Source of the DNA: an uncultured Bacteroidales bacterium
GTDB lineage: Bacteria > Bacteroidota > Bacteroidia > Bacteroidales > UBA932
NCBI GenBank assembly: GCA_944322565.1
Contig: CALUPG010000015.1
Span: 1-48,299 of the forward strand
DNA: 48,299 nt
Reading direction: 5' to 3'
Shown here: piece after piece, positions 7,402-16,804 of the stretch
How positions within the stretch are numbered: position 1 is the first letter of the stretch
How the letters are laid out: the number at the start of each line of letters is the position of its first letter
Translations under genes and position numbers: made by a program
Notes under the pieces: generated by a model
What the model saw: the letters and a program-made list of their open reading frames with translations, nothing else
Database searches by the model: none
What the model was told of the DNA's origin: nothing

Positions 7402-7453
7402 TGAGGACGGTCCTTGCAGAAAACCCGAAATCGGGATGCTCAAACCATCCTCA
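7402..7453 (+). promoter_or_regulatory. Hairpin in the susC leader region
   Basis: TGAGGACGGT (7402-7411) can pair with ACCATCCTCA (7444-7453), ten pairs with one C-A mismatch, and an inner stem CCCG-AAAT-CGGG lies at 7424-7435. There is no T-run after it, so it is not a normal terminator. It may be a leader RNA structure affecting susC expression. A GGAAC motif at 7472-7476 resembles ECF -35 boxes, but I could not match a -10 to it. Confidence 0.35.
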
Positions 7454-7515
7454 ACCAATAAGAAATCGCGAGGAACTGCCATTCCACGCAAAAATCCACA
7501 TAATCATTCAAATAT

Positions 7516-10500
7516 ATGAAAAATTTTTCCTCTAAAGAAATTTTTCTTGGGGGCGGGCGGTTGCATACGCTGAAAATGATGCTTTCGCTATGCATGGCTC
7601 TCTTCGTTCTTGCCGTCCCGACATTTGCCCAAGAACAAAAGAACATCACTATCGATGTAACTGAAGCTCCTATGTCAGATGTCATCAGACAAATCGAACA
7701 GCAGAGCGGTTACACATTCTTCTTCAACAACCAGGATGTGAACATCAACAGAAATGTAACACTATCCATTTCCGGAAGTGACATAAGGACTGCCCTTAAA
7801 AAACTGTTTGAAGACAGCGGCATTTCCTGGTCAATCGAAGAGACTCATGTCATCCTGACAAAGGGAGAAACTCCACAGAACACACAAAAGGCTGACGGAA
7901 AACTTTCAGGAAAGGTCATCGACTCTGCAGGACTTCCGATTATTGGAGCTGCTGTCATGGTAGAGGGTTCGGCAAGCCTGGCTGCCGTAACTGATCTCGA
8001 CGGAACATTCTGGTTCCCGTGGAATGACAATCTCGCTTCTGCCACCCTCAATGTGTCAATGCTCGGCTATACTTCACAGTCTGTACCGGTAAACGGACGG
8101 GGAAGCATTACCATTATCCTTTCCGAAGATGTAGAAATGCTTGAGTCATCAGTAGTTACTGCTCTCGGCATCAAGCGGTCCGAAAGAGCTGTCTCATACA
8201 ATGTGCAGCCGCTGGACGACGATGTATTCAAGACCAGGGAAGCAAACATGGTGAACAGCCTCCAGGGCAAACTCGCCGGTGTACAGATCAATGCAAGTTC
8301 GGCCGGTGCCGGAGGAGAGACAAAGGTGGTGATGCGAGGAGCAAAATCCATTTCAAGCGACAACAATGCACTTTATGTGCTGGACGGCATTCCTCTTCCG
8401 TCGCTTTCGCTTACATCTCCGGGCGACAGCTATTCTATCTATAACGGCAGTGCAATATCAGGTGACGGCATCTCCAACTTCAATCCGGAAGACATCGCCA
8501 GCATGTCGGCTCTCGTAGGTCCGTCTGCGGCAGCCCTCTACGGATACAAGGCCGCAAATGGCGTGCTGATGCTCACTACACGCACAGGCGAGAAAGGAGT
8601 GAGCGTATCATACAGTACCAATACGACATTCTCCGACCCGCTGATGCTCCCGAATCTTCAGAGCACATACGGCGCAAAGGATGGAGTCTATGCCTCATGG
8701 GGAGACAAGCTTGCATCTCCTCAGTCATGGTCAGTGAAGGATTTCTTCCAGACCGGATACAATACTCAGCACTCCCTGTCTTTGTCAATAGGAGGAGAAT
8801 CACGGAGCACATATCTCTCCGCAGGCTTTTCCGATGCACAGGGAATCATACCGAACAATGACTACAGAAGATACAACTTCACCGCCAATCATACTGAAGA
8901 CTTCCTGAACGACAAACTGCACCTGAGCCTTCTCACAATGTACATGAATGTCAAGGAACAGAATATGCTTTCCGGCGGACAGTACTACAACCCGCTCATC
9001 CCTCTCTATCTGATGTCACCGAGCGATGACATCTACAAATATTCCGTATATGAACGCTATGATGCATCCAGGAATTTCAAGACTCAGTACTGGCCATGGG
9101 GATCAATGAACCTCCAGGCTCAGAACCCGTTCTGGATCATCAACCGCAATATGTTCAACAACAACAAGAACCGTTTCCTTGTCGGAGGCTCGCTCAAATA
9201 TGACATTACAGACTGGCTTGACATTTCCGGCCGCGTGCGCCTTGACTACAACGGCACTGTTTCAGAACAGAAGAACTATGCGTCGACGACCGGTCTGTTT
9301 GCCGGGGAGTTCGGAAGATATCTCTATAATCAGTACACTACTGTACAGACATATGCCGATGTCCTGGCCAATGTCCACAAGACATTCGGGGACAATCTCA
9401 TTCAGCTCAACGCCACTCTCGGAGCATCCATAGAGGACTACAGATACAGAGCACTTCTTGCCGCCGGTGACCTTCTCGGCGTGGCAAACCTGTTCACTTT
9501 TGCCAACATGGATACGAACAAGGGCTTTACTAAGACCACTTACAACGACCAGACTCAGTCAATTTTCGCAACTGCACAGGTCGGCTACAGGAATATGGTC
9601 TTTCTTGACGCCACGGTCCGCAGTGACTGGAGCACAGCCCTCGTGAATACCAATGCCCTTCCGGTGATATATCCGTCAGTAGGTCTTTCAGCGATATTGA
9701 CAGATATCTTCAATGTCGACTCAAGGTGGTTCTCTTACGCAAAAATCCGCGGCTCCTACGCAGAAGTGGGTAACCCAGTCATGAGATATATTACAGTACC
9801 TACCCGGGCTGTGACAAACGGACAGCCGGCAAGAAACACTTACGGAGTAGCCGATGACTTTGTGCCTGAGCGTACCCGGTCATGGGAAGTCGGTGCGGAT
9901 GTAAAACTGTGGCAGAACAAACTCGCCATCAGCGCCACCTACTATCATTCGATGACATATAACCAGGTCTTCACTCCTGAAATGCCTGCATCATTCCAGT
10001 ACAGCACATACTATGTGAACTCAGGACGGGTAGACAACAAGGGTGTTGAACTTTCACTGACATTGAACCAGAATCTCGGCCCTGTAGACTGGACATCAAC
10101 TCTCATCTATTCCCGTAACAAGAACAAAATCGTAGAGATGCTGGATGCGACCATTGACGGCACCCGCTTCCAGAGCGACCAGCTCTCCGTCGGAGGAACA
10201 ACCGGCGTACAGATGTGGCTGACAAAAGGAAGCAGCATCGGTGACATCTATGTCCGCGGGCTCAAGACCGACGAGCACGGATTCATCTGGGTATCCCCTA
10301 CAGGAGGCACAGTAGTACCTGCCGAAGTGTCCGAAGGACTTGACGGACTGATTTATGCCGGCAATGTCAACCCTGCATGGACAGGCTCCTGGAGGAATGA
10401 ATTCCACTGGAACGGACTTTCTCTCGGCTTCATGATTACAGCCCGTGTCGGAGGCGTGGGAGTATCCCTGACCGAAGCAACACTTGATGCTTACGGAATG

Positions 10501-10875
10501 TCTCAGAGGACCGCAGATGCAAGACTCAACGGAGGAGCTCTCGTGAACGGACAGCGAATACCGGCTCAGTCATACTATGAGACGATCTCCGGAGGAAACG
10601 GAATGGATGCACTCGGAGCATACTACACTTACTCTATGACCAATATCCGCCTCGGAGAACTTACCGTCGGCTATGACATTCCTGTCCAGAAATGGCAGAA
10701 AGTCATCAAGGGCCTGAATGTCTCATTCGTAGGACGCAATCTGGCCATGCTCTACTGCAAGGCTCCGTTTGACCCTGAAATTGTTTCAGGTGCCGGCAAC
10801 TACTCAATGGGCATCGACTACTTCATGATGCCGTCGACCCGCAATCTCGGATTTTCAGTGAAAGTCACTTTCTAA
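7516..10875 (+). CDS. SusC/RagA family TonB-dependent outer-membrane transporter with STN signalling domain
   Basis: 1119-residue glycan importer. After a signal peptide (about 1-38, ending VPTFAQ) comes an STN domain at about 42-115 (APMSDVIRQIEQQSGYTFFF). The carboxypeptidase-like domain follows at about 128-210 (KLSGKVIDSAGLPIIGAAVM), then the plug at about 220-340 (LQGKLAGVQI, YVLDGIPL) and a 22-strand barrel ending in aromatic F. The STN domain is found in SusC proteins that signal through FecR/ECF sigma pairs, which are encoded just upstream. susD starts 13 bp downstream, and the two proteins form the uptake complex. The 183-bp leader holds a hairpin but no clear TAnnTTTG promoter, consistent with use of the ECF sigma factor. 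Confidence 0.97.
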   Translation: MKNFSSKEIFLGGGRLHTLKMMLSLCMALFVLAVPTFAQEQKNITIDVTEAPMSDVIRQIEQQSGYTFFFNNQDVNINRNVTLSISGSDIRTALKKLFEDSGISWSIEETHVILTKGETPQNTQKADGKLSGKVIDSAGLPIIGAAVMVEGSASLAAVTDLDGTFWFPWNDNLASATLNVSMLGYTSQSVPVNGRGSITIILSEDVEMLESSVVTALGIKRSERAVSYNVQPLDDDVFKTREANMVNSLQGKLAGVQINASSAGAGGETKVVMRGAKSISSDNNALYVLDGIPLPSLSLTSPGDSYSIYNGSAISGDGISNFNPEDIASMSALVGPSAAALYGYKAANGVLMLTTRTGEKGVSVSYSTNTTFSDPLMLPNLQSTYGAKDGVYASWGDKLASPQSWSVKDFFQTGYNTQHSLSLSIGGESRSTYLSAGFSDAQGIIPNNDYRRYNFTANHTEDFLNDKLHLSLLTMYMNVKEQNMLSGGQYYNPLIPLYLMSPSDDIYKYSVYERYDASRNFKTQYWPWGSMNLQAQNPFWIINRNMFNNNKNRFLVGGSLKYDITDWLDISGRVRLDYNGTVSEQKNYASTTGLFAGEFGRYLYNQYTTVQTYADVLANVHKTFGDNLIQLNATLGASIEDYRYRALLAAGDLLGVANLFTFANMDTNKGFTKTTYNDQTQSIFATAQVGYRNMVFLDATVRSDWSTALVNTNALPVIYPSVGLSAILTDIFNVDSRWFSYAKIRGSYAEVGNPVMRYITVPTRAVTNGQPARNTYGVADDFVPERTRSWEVGADVKLWQNKLAISATYYHSMTYNQVFTPEMPASFQYSTYYVNSGRVDNKGVELSLTLNQNLGPVDWTSTLIYSRNKNKIVEMLDATIDGTRFQSDQLSVGGTTGVQMWLTKGSSIGDIYVRGLKTDEHGFIWVSPTGGTVVPAEVSEGLDGLIYAGNVNPAWTGSWRNEFHWNGLSLGFMITARVGGVGVSLTEATLDAYGMSQRTADARLNGGALVNGQRIPAQSYYETISGGNGMDALGAYYTYSMTNIRLGELTVGYDIPVQKWQKVIKGLNVSFVGRNLAMLYCKAPFDPEIVSGAGNYSMGIDYFMMPSTRNLGFSVKVTF

Positions 10876-10888
10876 GCATTGGAAGAAT

Positions 10889-12499
10889 ATGAAGAATTTG
10901 AAATATATCATTATGGCATCCGCCGCTCTTGTGGCGATGTCCTGTACCAAAAACTTCCTCGAGAAGAATACCAATCCCGAAGAGGCTACAGAAGAGATGA
11001 TGTCATGGGACGGACTTTCCACAGGATCCGCTTTCTCCCAGATGACCAGAAATGTCATCCCTTCCTATCAGATTATCGGCGATGAAGAATACGGAAGCGC
11101 CAATTATCAGGTAGTCCAGGATCTCATAGGAAATCTTTTTGCCGGATACATCGGCAACATCAACACCGGCTTCAATGCCACCAATGTATATGCCCTCACT
11201 GCAAGAGACTGGTACGAGGCCATGTTCAATGACGCCTACACAAGAGCCACCGGTTCGTGGGTAGAGCTTGACAATGTAAGGGATGAATTTCCTGAAGAAG
11301 CAGCTCTCGGGGATATCCTCAAAGTAGCGGTCATGCACAGGGTCACGGATACATACGGACCGGTACCTTATTTTCAGATTGGGCAAGGGGCTGTCACAAT
11401 GGCTTATGACAGCCAGGAAGACATCTACAGAAGTTTCTTCACGGAACTTGACGGCGCCATCGAGACCCTGACCGCATTCTGGCAGGCCCAGCCTGGCACG
11501 AAGCTTCTTGAAAGATATGACAATGTGTTCTCTGGCGATGTACAGAAATGGATCAAATTCGCCAACACACTCCGTATGCGTCTTGCGATGAGAGTCGTAT
11601 ATGCGGACGAAGCCCTTGCAATGGAGCAGGCGGCAGAAGCTCTGGCCAATCCTGTCGGACTGATGACTGCCGCAGATGACATGGCCGCCCTCCACAAGCC
11701 GGAAGCCGGAGCATGGGAATACCCGCTCTATCAGATTCAGTACAGCTTCAACGACGCCCGTATCGGAGCCACCATCGAAACATACATGAACGGATACAAC
11801 GACCCGCGCCGGTCAAGCTATTTCAGCCCTATCTCAGGCAGCGAATATCATGGAGTCCGCAACGGCATATCTGTCACCGAAGCATATCTCAATGCCACCA
11901 ACCTGGCCAGAATCAACTGCACCAACAACGACGACCTGCTGTGGATGAGTCCTGCCGAAGCATGGTTTCTGAAGGCAGAATACTGGCTCCGTTCAGGAGA
12001 CAATGCCCAGGCCAGATCATGCTACGAAGAAGGCGTGAGAGTGTCTTTCACTATGTGCAATGCGTCAGGAGTCGACAGCTATCTTGCCGACAACGAGAAT
12101 ACGCCGGGGACATTCACAGATGTAGTCAATGCAGGCAATTCATACAACACTGACCTCACCGACTGTACTGTAGCTTGGGAAGACGGAGGTGATTTCGAAA
12201 CAAACTTTGAGAAAATCATCACCCAGAAATACATAGCCATTTTCCCTGAAGGACAGGAAGCATGGTCAGAATTCCGCCGCACAGGCTATCCTCACATCAT
12301 ACCATACAGCATCAACAACAGCAACGGAGACATTGACACAGACCAGCAGGTACGCAGACTCAACTATCCTGCCACCGAATACCGCACCAATGCAGCGAAT
12401 GTGAGTGCAGGAGTAAGCACCCTCAACGGTGAATCCTCACAGGCACAGGGAGACAACGGCGGCACCAGAGTATGGTGGGACAAAAACACGAGATTTTAA
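10889..12499 (+). CDS. SusD/RagB family glycan-binding lipoprotein
   Basis: 536-residue surface lipoprotein that caps SusC and captures oligosaccharide. The signal peptide ends in a lipobox with C19 (ALVAMSC). Helical TPR-like segments typical of the family are visible, such as MSPAEAWFLKAEYWLRSGD, and the C-terminal part has the QKYIAIFPEGQEAWSEFRR signature common in SusD proteins. It lies 13 bp after susC and 22 bp before the GH18-like gene, in one operon. Ligand specificity is not readable directly; the gene order matches SusD proteins of N-glycan loci. Confidence 0.95.
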   Translation: MKNLKYIIMASAALVAMSCTKNFLEKNTNPEEATEEMMSWDGLSTGSAFSQMTRNVIPSYQIIGDEEYGSANYQVVQDLIGNLFAGYIGNINTGFNATNVYALTARDWYEAMFNDAYTRATGSWVELDNVRDEFPEEAALGDILKVAVMHRVTDTYGPVPYFQIGQGAVTMAYDSQEDIYRSFFTELDGAIETLTAFWQAQPGTKLLERYDNVFSGDVQKWIKFANTLRMRLAMRVVYADEALAMEQAAEALANPVGLMTAADDMAALHKPEAGAWEYPLYQIQYSFNDARIGATIETYMNGYNDPRRSSYFSPISGSEYHGVRNGISVTEAYLNATNLARINCTNNDDLLWMSPAEAWFLKAEYWLRSGDNAQARSCYEEGVRVSFTMCNASGVDSYLADNENTPGTFTDVVNAGNSYNTDLTDCTVAWEDGGDFETNFEKIITQKYIAIFPEGQEAWSEFRRTGYPHIIPYSINNSNGDIDTDQQVRRLNYPATEYRTNAANVSAGVSTLNGESSQAQGDNGGTRVWWDKNTRF

Positions 12500-12521
12500 T
12501 CTACATTAATCATAACTGAAA

Positions 12522-13664
12522 ATGAACAGATATTCAATCATATCCGCATCTTTGCTCGCAGCAGGAGCCGCAGCGTCCTGCGTTGAGCCCGAAGCTCTCG
12601 ACCTCCAGCCTGCATACGAATATACGGACGAGTATTATGAGGCTCTGAGAGCATATAAGGAGAGCGACCACTCCATCTGCTATCTGTGGTTCGCCGACTA
12701 TGGAGTGCCGACATCTCCGGCATACCGTTTCGCCGGAATCCCGGACAGCGTCGACATCGTTTCCCTCTGGGGAGGCATCCCGAAAGAAGGGACCCTTGAC
12801 AGAAAGGAAATGTATGAGATGAGGGAGAAGAAGGGGACAAAAATCGTGGGAGTAAAGATTATCCGTCTTGCACATCACACCTACAACCCGACATGGGCCC
12901 TTGAAATCGGCATCCCTTCCTATATGAACGGATATAACGGGATGGATGGCTACAACCAGGCATACGAAAAGACATATCAGGAAAGGATAGCCGCCGGTGA
13001 CAGTGAGACCGTGGCTGCCGCTGCAGCCGAATCAGCCGGACAGTACGCAGGGACCTCTTCACTGATTTCGGACATGCAGGCAAACCCGTCCCGTACCCTC
13101 GCGGAAGGCACCACCGAAGAAAACCCGCAGTGGGTATATCCTGAATGGTGCGTATATGCAGCCGAGTCAATCCTCGATGAAGTAAGGGACAATGACCTGA
13201 ACGGCTACGACCTTGACTATGAGCCGGAAGGTGACGCACTCAGCGGAGAATGCATGAAGACATTCCTGCTGTATCTTGCGCAGTACCTCGGTCCGGCATC
13301 CAAGAACCCGCATACACTTCTCATTGTTGACGGGAACCAGCCTCCTGCAGGCACAGAAGAACTCTGCTCATACTGGGTCAACCAGAGCTACGGAAGCACA
13401 CTGAGCGACGGAAGCTTCAACAGGCCGGGATGGAAAAATTCACAGCTCATCTTCACTGAAAACATCGGTGACGCCTGGGCAGACGGAGGAGTAATGGAGC
13501 AGCAGGCCGCATTCCAACCGTCCGAGGGAGGAAGAAAAGGCGGCTTCGGAGCCTTCCACGGCCAGAGAGACTACAATACCACTGATTCCGGTGCCGACAA
13601 GGAGACTCCGTACGGACACCTCCGCCGTGCCATTCAGCTTCAGAATCCTGCAGTAACCAAATAA
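12522..13664 (+). CDS. GH18-type lipoprotein (endo-beta-N-acetylglucosaminidase-like)
   Basis: 380-residue lipoprotein (lipobox C19 in AGAAASC) with a GH18-like TIM-barrel sequence. The catalytic strand reads LNGYDLDYEPEG: D230, D232 and the general-acid E234 are kept, but the first acidic position of the DxxDxDxE signature is N227. Other barrel strands are HSICYLWFADYG, VDIVSLWGG and TKIVGVKIIR. The same slot in Bacteroides N-glycan loci (SusC-SusD-GH18-DUF1735 proteins) holds proteins that release N-glycans by cutting the chitobiose core, or bind them. With all but one signature residue present it may be active; a purely binding role is possible. Confidence 0.82.
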   Translation: MNRYSIISASLLAAGAAASCVEPEALDLQPAYEYTDEYYEALRAYKESDHSICYLWFADYGVPTSPAYRFAGIPDSVDIVSLWGGIPKEGTLDRKEMYEMREKKGTKIVGVKIIRLAHHTYNPTWALEIGIPSYMNGYNGMDGYNQAYEKTYQERIAAGDSETVAAAAAESAGQYAGTSSLISDMQANPSRTLAEGTTEENPQWVYPEWCVYAAESILDEVRDNDLNGYDLDYEPEGDALSGECMKTFLLYLAQYLGPASKNPHTLLIVDGNQPPAGTEELCSYWVNQSYGSTLSDGSFNRPGWKNSQLIFTENIGDAWADGGVMEQQAAFQPSEGGRKGGFGAFHGQRDYNTTDSGADKETPYGHLRRAIQLQNPAVTK

Positions 13665-13678
13665 TCTGAGGACATATC

Positions 13679-15535
13679 ATGAAAAACAAAATAACATACA
13701 TATTTGCAGCTGCGGCATTGCTCTCTTTAGCGTCCTGCGAGGAGCTGCCGGACTATCGGACAACGATTGATGCCGCCCCATTGCTGACATTTGTCAACAC
13801 AGACAATAACAACTGGCACTCGACGACACTGACACACAGGCCGTCCGGCACCACGGGCAGCTATAAGGATAAATTCATAGTGGAGTGCAACTCCGGCAAC
13901 CACGGGACAGCTGCCATCGACATTATGTACGATGCCTCTCTGGTAGACAGATACAATGCCGACAACGGCACATCATATGTCGTGCTTCCTGAGGAATATC
14001 TCCAGATAGAAAATTCAAGTCTTACCCTTGAGGCAGGAGCCACAAAGACGGCCGACACCGTAAAGGTGGCATTGACAGGAGACCTTGCATCACTGACAGA
14101 ACGCAGGTATCTCTGCGCTCTCAGAATCGATGCTCCGGACCTTGGAGTCAGCGAAGTGATGGGCACATATTATCTTGAGATCCTTACAGAACAGAACCGA
14201 ATCCGTCCGATTACTTCATCCGATGAACTCGTCGGATACAGGCCGGCAGACAGAGACATCTGGACCGCAGACTGTACAGAATACGGACAGCTTTTTGACG
14301 GCAATACTTCCACCTGGAGCGGAGGCGTTTCATTCAAAGACGGCCAGGTCATCACAGTGGACATGAAGAAGACCAACCATGTGACTGCCTTTGATGTCGC
14401 CGGTTATGTCATATTCTCCGGGATTGAATTCAGCGTAGACGGAGAGACCTGGGAGCAGGCCGGTTCAATGATTGACGGCGAATATGTCTCGACATACAGC
14501 GGATTCCAGGTGGCGTTCGACGGCTACCTTGAAGCGAGATATCTCCGCTTCACCTGCAATGAAAGCGGCTCATCCTGGTATGGCAATGTGCTTGCGGAGT
14601 TCAACATCTACAAGATTGACGGCACAGACCCGGATGCTCCGATCATCTACGCTGAATGCGGAAGCAACAATGTTCTCCAGGGAGGGACAATCACCCATCA
14701 TGCGATAGCCGGTACTTCAGGTTCTGTCAGCGCATCGTTCGGGGCAAAGGTCACCACAACATCCTCCGGCGGGTACACCGTAAATGTCGCCGTAGACAAC
14801 TCGCTTGTTTCGGAATACAACGGCCTGCACGGAACGAGCTATGCTACAATCGATGAAAGCCTCGTCAGCATCGGAGGCTCGCCTCTTGCCATTGAAGCCG
14901 GCTCAACAGAATCTTCAGATGAAGTCAGCATATCCCTGACAGGAGACCTTTCTGAACTGACTAACGCAAACGGCTACATCATCCCGCTGCACCTGAGCAG
15001 TTCAACTACAGTGAGCGAAAGCAACGGCACCGTATATGTCGTGGTCAATGTCAAGTTCAGCGACGCCAAGCTCATGTCAAACTTTACTGAAGATGACATA
15101 CTCGGGACAAAAGTTTCAGTTGAAGAAAAGTCGGCATGGACACTGCTGGCATGTGACGATGGAGGTATCCATTCAGGAGCATACGAAAACCTGTTTGACG
15201 GAGAACGAAGCACATTCATCAGGACATGGGGCGGCCCTGTGGACTTTACGGTTGACCTTGGCAAAGTATATGACATAACCGGTATGTCGCTTACAGCAAC
15301 TACGGGATATACATACGCACCTGATTCAATACTGATAGAATACAGCACAGACAATCCTGACGCACTGACGACATTCGACGAGACTCCGAGCCGGTCAGAC
15401 GGGACCATATCAGTATCCAATGAGACAGCATGGTGCGCCCTTTATGAACCGATTCAGGTCCGTTACCTCAGGGTATGCGCCACATACGGGAGCAACATGG
15501 GGACAGGAGAATTCGAACTCTATGTTCAGGAATAA
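13679..15535 (+). CDS. Surface glycan-binding lipoprotein with duplicated DUF1735-discoidin modules
   Basis: 618-residue lipoprotein (lipobox C20 in SLASC). It is built from an internal duplication: DUF1735 (BT_3987-like N-terminal beta-sandwich) at about 30-165, F5/8 type C (discoidin) carbohydrate-binding domain at about 175-312, a second DUF1735 at about 325-455 and a second discoidin at about 470-617. Parallel motifs mark the repeat: VDRYNADNGTSYVVLPEE against VSEYNGLHGTSYATIDES, and QLFDGNTSTW against NLFDGERSTF. No catalytic domain is visible. By position it should be an outer-surface binding protein that holds the glycoprotein for the GH18 protein and SusCD. Spacing of 14 and 21 bp places it mid-operon. 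Confidence 0.86.
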   Translation: MKNKITYIFAAAALLSLASCEELPDYRTTIDAAPLLTFVNTDNNNWHSTTLTHRPSGTTGSYKDKFIVECNSGNHGTAAIDIMYDASLVDRYNADNGTSYVVLPEEYLQIENSSLTLEAGATKTADTVKVALTGDLASLTERRYLCALRIDAPDLGVSEVMGTYYLEILTEQNRIRPITSSDELVGYRPADRDIWTADCTEYGQLFDGNTSTWSGGVSFKDGQVITVDMKKTNHVTAFDVAGYVIFSGIEFSVDGETWEQAGSMIDGEYVSTYSGFQVAFDGYLEARYLRFTCNESGSSWYGNVLAEFNIYKIDGTDPDAPIIYAECGSNNVLQGGTITHHAIAGTSGSVSASFGAKVTTTSSGGYTVNVAVDNSLVSEYNGLHGTSYATIDESLVSIGGSPLAIEAGSTESSDEVSISLTGDLSELTNANGYIIPLHLSSSTTVSESNGTVYVVVNVKFSDAKLMSNFTEDDILGTKVSVEEKSAWTLLACDDGGIHSGAYENLFDGERSTFIRTWGGPVDFTVDLGKVYDITGMSLTATTGYTYAPDSILIEYSTDNPDALTTFDETPSRSDGTISVSNETAWCALYEPIQVRYLRVCATYGSNMGTGEFELYVQE

Positions 15536-15556
15536 CAAACCATAATATTGAAAATC

Positions 15557-16705
15557 ATGAAAATCATCAGATTCATAATGATAAGCATGGCGGCTGCGGC
15601 CCTTGCCTCCGGCTGCCAGAAAGGCATCGGATACGAAGATGTGGTGTTCTTCACAGGCACCGAGAATTCTCCGGTGACAACCATGTATGTCGACGGCCCG
15701 GCTTCCAAGGGACTGACTGTGACATCTTCGACAAAGCTCGCTTCAGACATGAGCGTGTCAGTCGAGGTCAACGGAGCCGCAGTTGACAGCTACAATTCAT
15801 TGCACGGCACTTCATACAAGATGCTTCCGGAGGGAAGCTATACACTCTCTTCCGACACTTTCACAATCAATGCAGGAAGCAGCGTATCTCAGCCCGTGAC
15901 ATTTGAAATCACTTCCATGGATGACTTTGAGGAAGGCGCGCTGTACTGCATTCCGCTCACGCTGACAGGCACATCCAACGGGATGAAGATACTGGAAACA
16001 TCAAAGACCACTTATGTGATGATCAACCAGATAATCACGACAAATGGAATAAACCTCCAGCAGAGCAACTATGTAAGTTTCCCGACAATCGTCAACAACG
16101 CCATGTTCCAGAACCTCTCCGCATGTACAATGGAAATCCGTGTGAAGATGAACAGTTTCTACGGGGCAACTGCCAATCCGGGCATTGCATCTGTAATCGG
16201 CGTCGAGGAGAACTTCCTCCTCCGCTTCGGAGACATTTCCTGCGACAAGAACCAGCTGCAGCTTGCCGGCCGCGGAGCTTCCGTGACTTCTTCACTTCAC
16301 TTCAATACAGGGCAATGGTATCATATTGCAGTAGTGGATGACGGCACAACGGCAACACTCTATGCAGACGGGGAGAATGTAGGATATGTGGATTCATCAT
16401 CCAAAGACCCGATTAACCTTGCGTGGGACTATATGGACGGATTCCATGTGGGATTCTCTGAAAGAGGCCGTCTGATGAACGGCGTTGTAAGCGAAGCCAG
16501 AGTATGGAACAGAGCCCTGACTCCTACCGAACTTGTCAACAACCAGTGCTATGTGAGTCCTGACTCTGAAGGCCTCATCGGCTACTGGAGACTTGACAAC
16601 CTCAATGACGAAGGCAATTTTGAAGACCTTACAGGAAACGGCAACGACGGCGAGCCAAACCAGTCTCCTGTATGGGAAGAAATCAAATGCCCAGTCGTAG
16701 ACTGA
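15557..16705 (+). CDS. DUF1735 and LamG-like domain surface lipoprotein
   Basis: 382-residue lipoprotein (MKIIRF start, lipobox Cys in ALASGC). A TTG nine bases upstream is in frame, but ATG at 15557 gives a better signal peptide. DUF1735 spans about 25-155, with VDSYNSLHGTSYKMLPEGSY repeating the motif of the preceding protein. A concanavalin A/LamG-type lectin domain spans about 165-375 (FNTGQWYHIAVVDDGTTATL, EARVWNRALTPTE, GLIGYWRLD). The role is probably surface carbohydrate binding. It is the last gene before the terminator at 16738-16785. Confidence 0.84.
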   Translation: MKIIRFIMISMAAAALASGCQKGIGYEDVVFFTGTENSPVTTMYVDGPASKGLTVTSSTKLASDMSVSVEVNGAAVDSYNSLHGTSYKMLPEGSYTLSSDTFTINAGSSVSQPVTFEITSMDDFEEGALYCIPLTLTGTSNGMKILETSKTTYVMINQIITTNGINLQQSNYVSFPTIVNNAMFQNLSACTMEIRVKMNSFYGATANPGIASVIGVEENFLLRFGDISCDKNQLQLAGRGASVTSSLHFNTGQWYHIAVVDDGTTATLYADGENVGYVDSSSKDPINLAWDYMDGFHVGFSERGRLMNGVVSEARVWNRALTPTELVNNQCYVSPDSEGLIGYWRLDNLNDEGNFEDLTGNGNDGEPNQSPVWEEIKCPVVD

Positions 16706-16737
16706 CATATCGGATTTTGGTTATTATATAGTTCGTT

Positions 16738-16785
16738 GGCGTGGCTCACCGCCCGGCATGCTACGGCAGGGCCACGCCTTCTTTT
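16738..16785 (+). terminator. Hairpin terminator between PUL core and GH20 gene
   Basis: GGCGTGGC (16738-16745) pairs perfectly with GCCACGCC (16771-16778) and is followed by TTCTTTT. The GH20 start codon is only 19 bp further on, with no visible promoter in between. The hairpin is therefore likely an attenuator that lets part of the transcription through, lowering enzyme and xylose-gene expression relative to SusC/D. Confidence 0.7.
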
Positions 16786-16804
16786 CAAACAAACGAGACA
16801 GAAC

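Noticed and set aside
16736..16804. Upstream TTG start for the GH20 protein
   Set aside because: It lies within the terminator hairpin and adds a non-conserved segment before a good signal peptide at ATG 16805.
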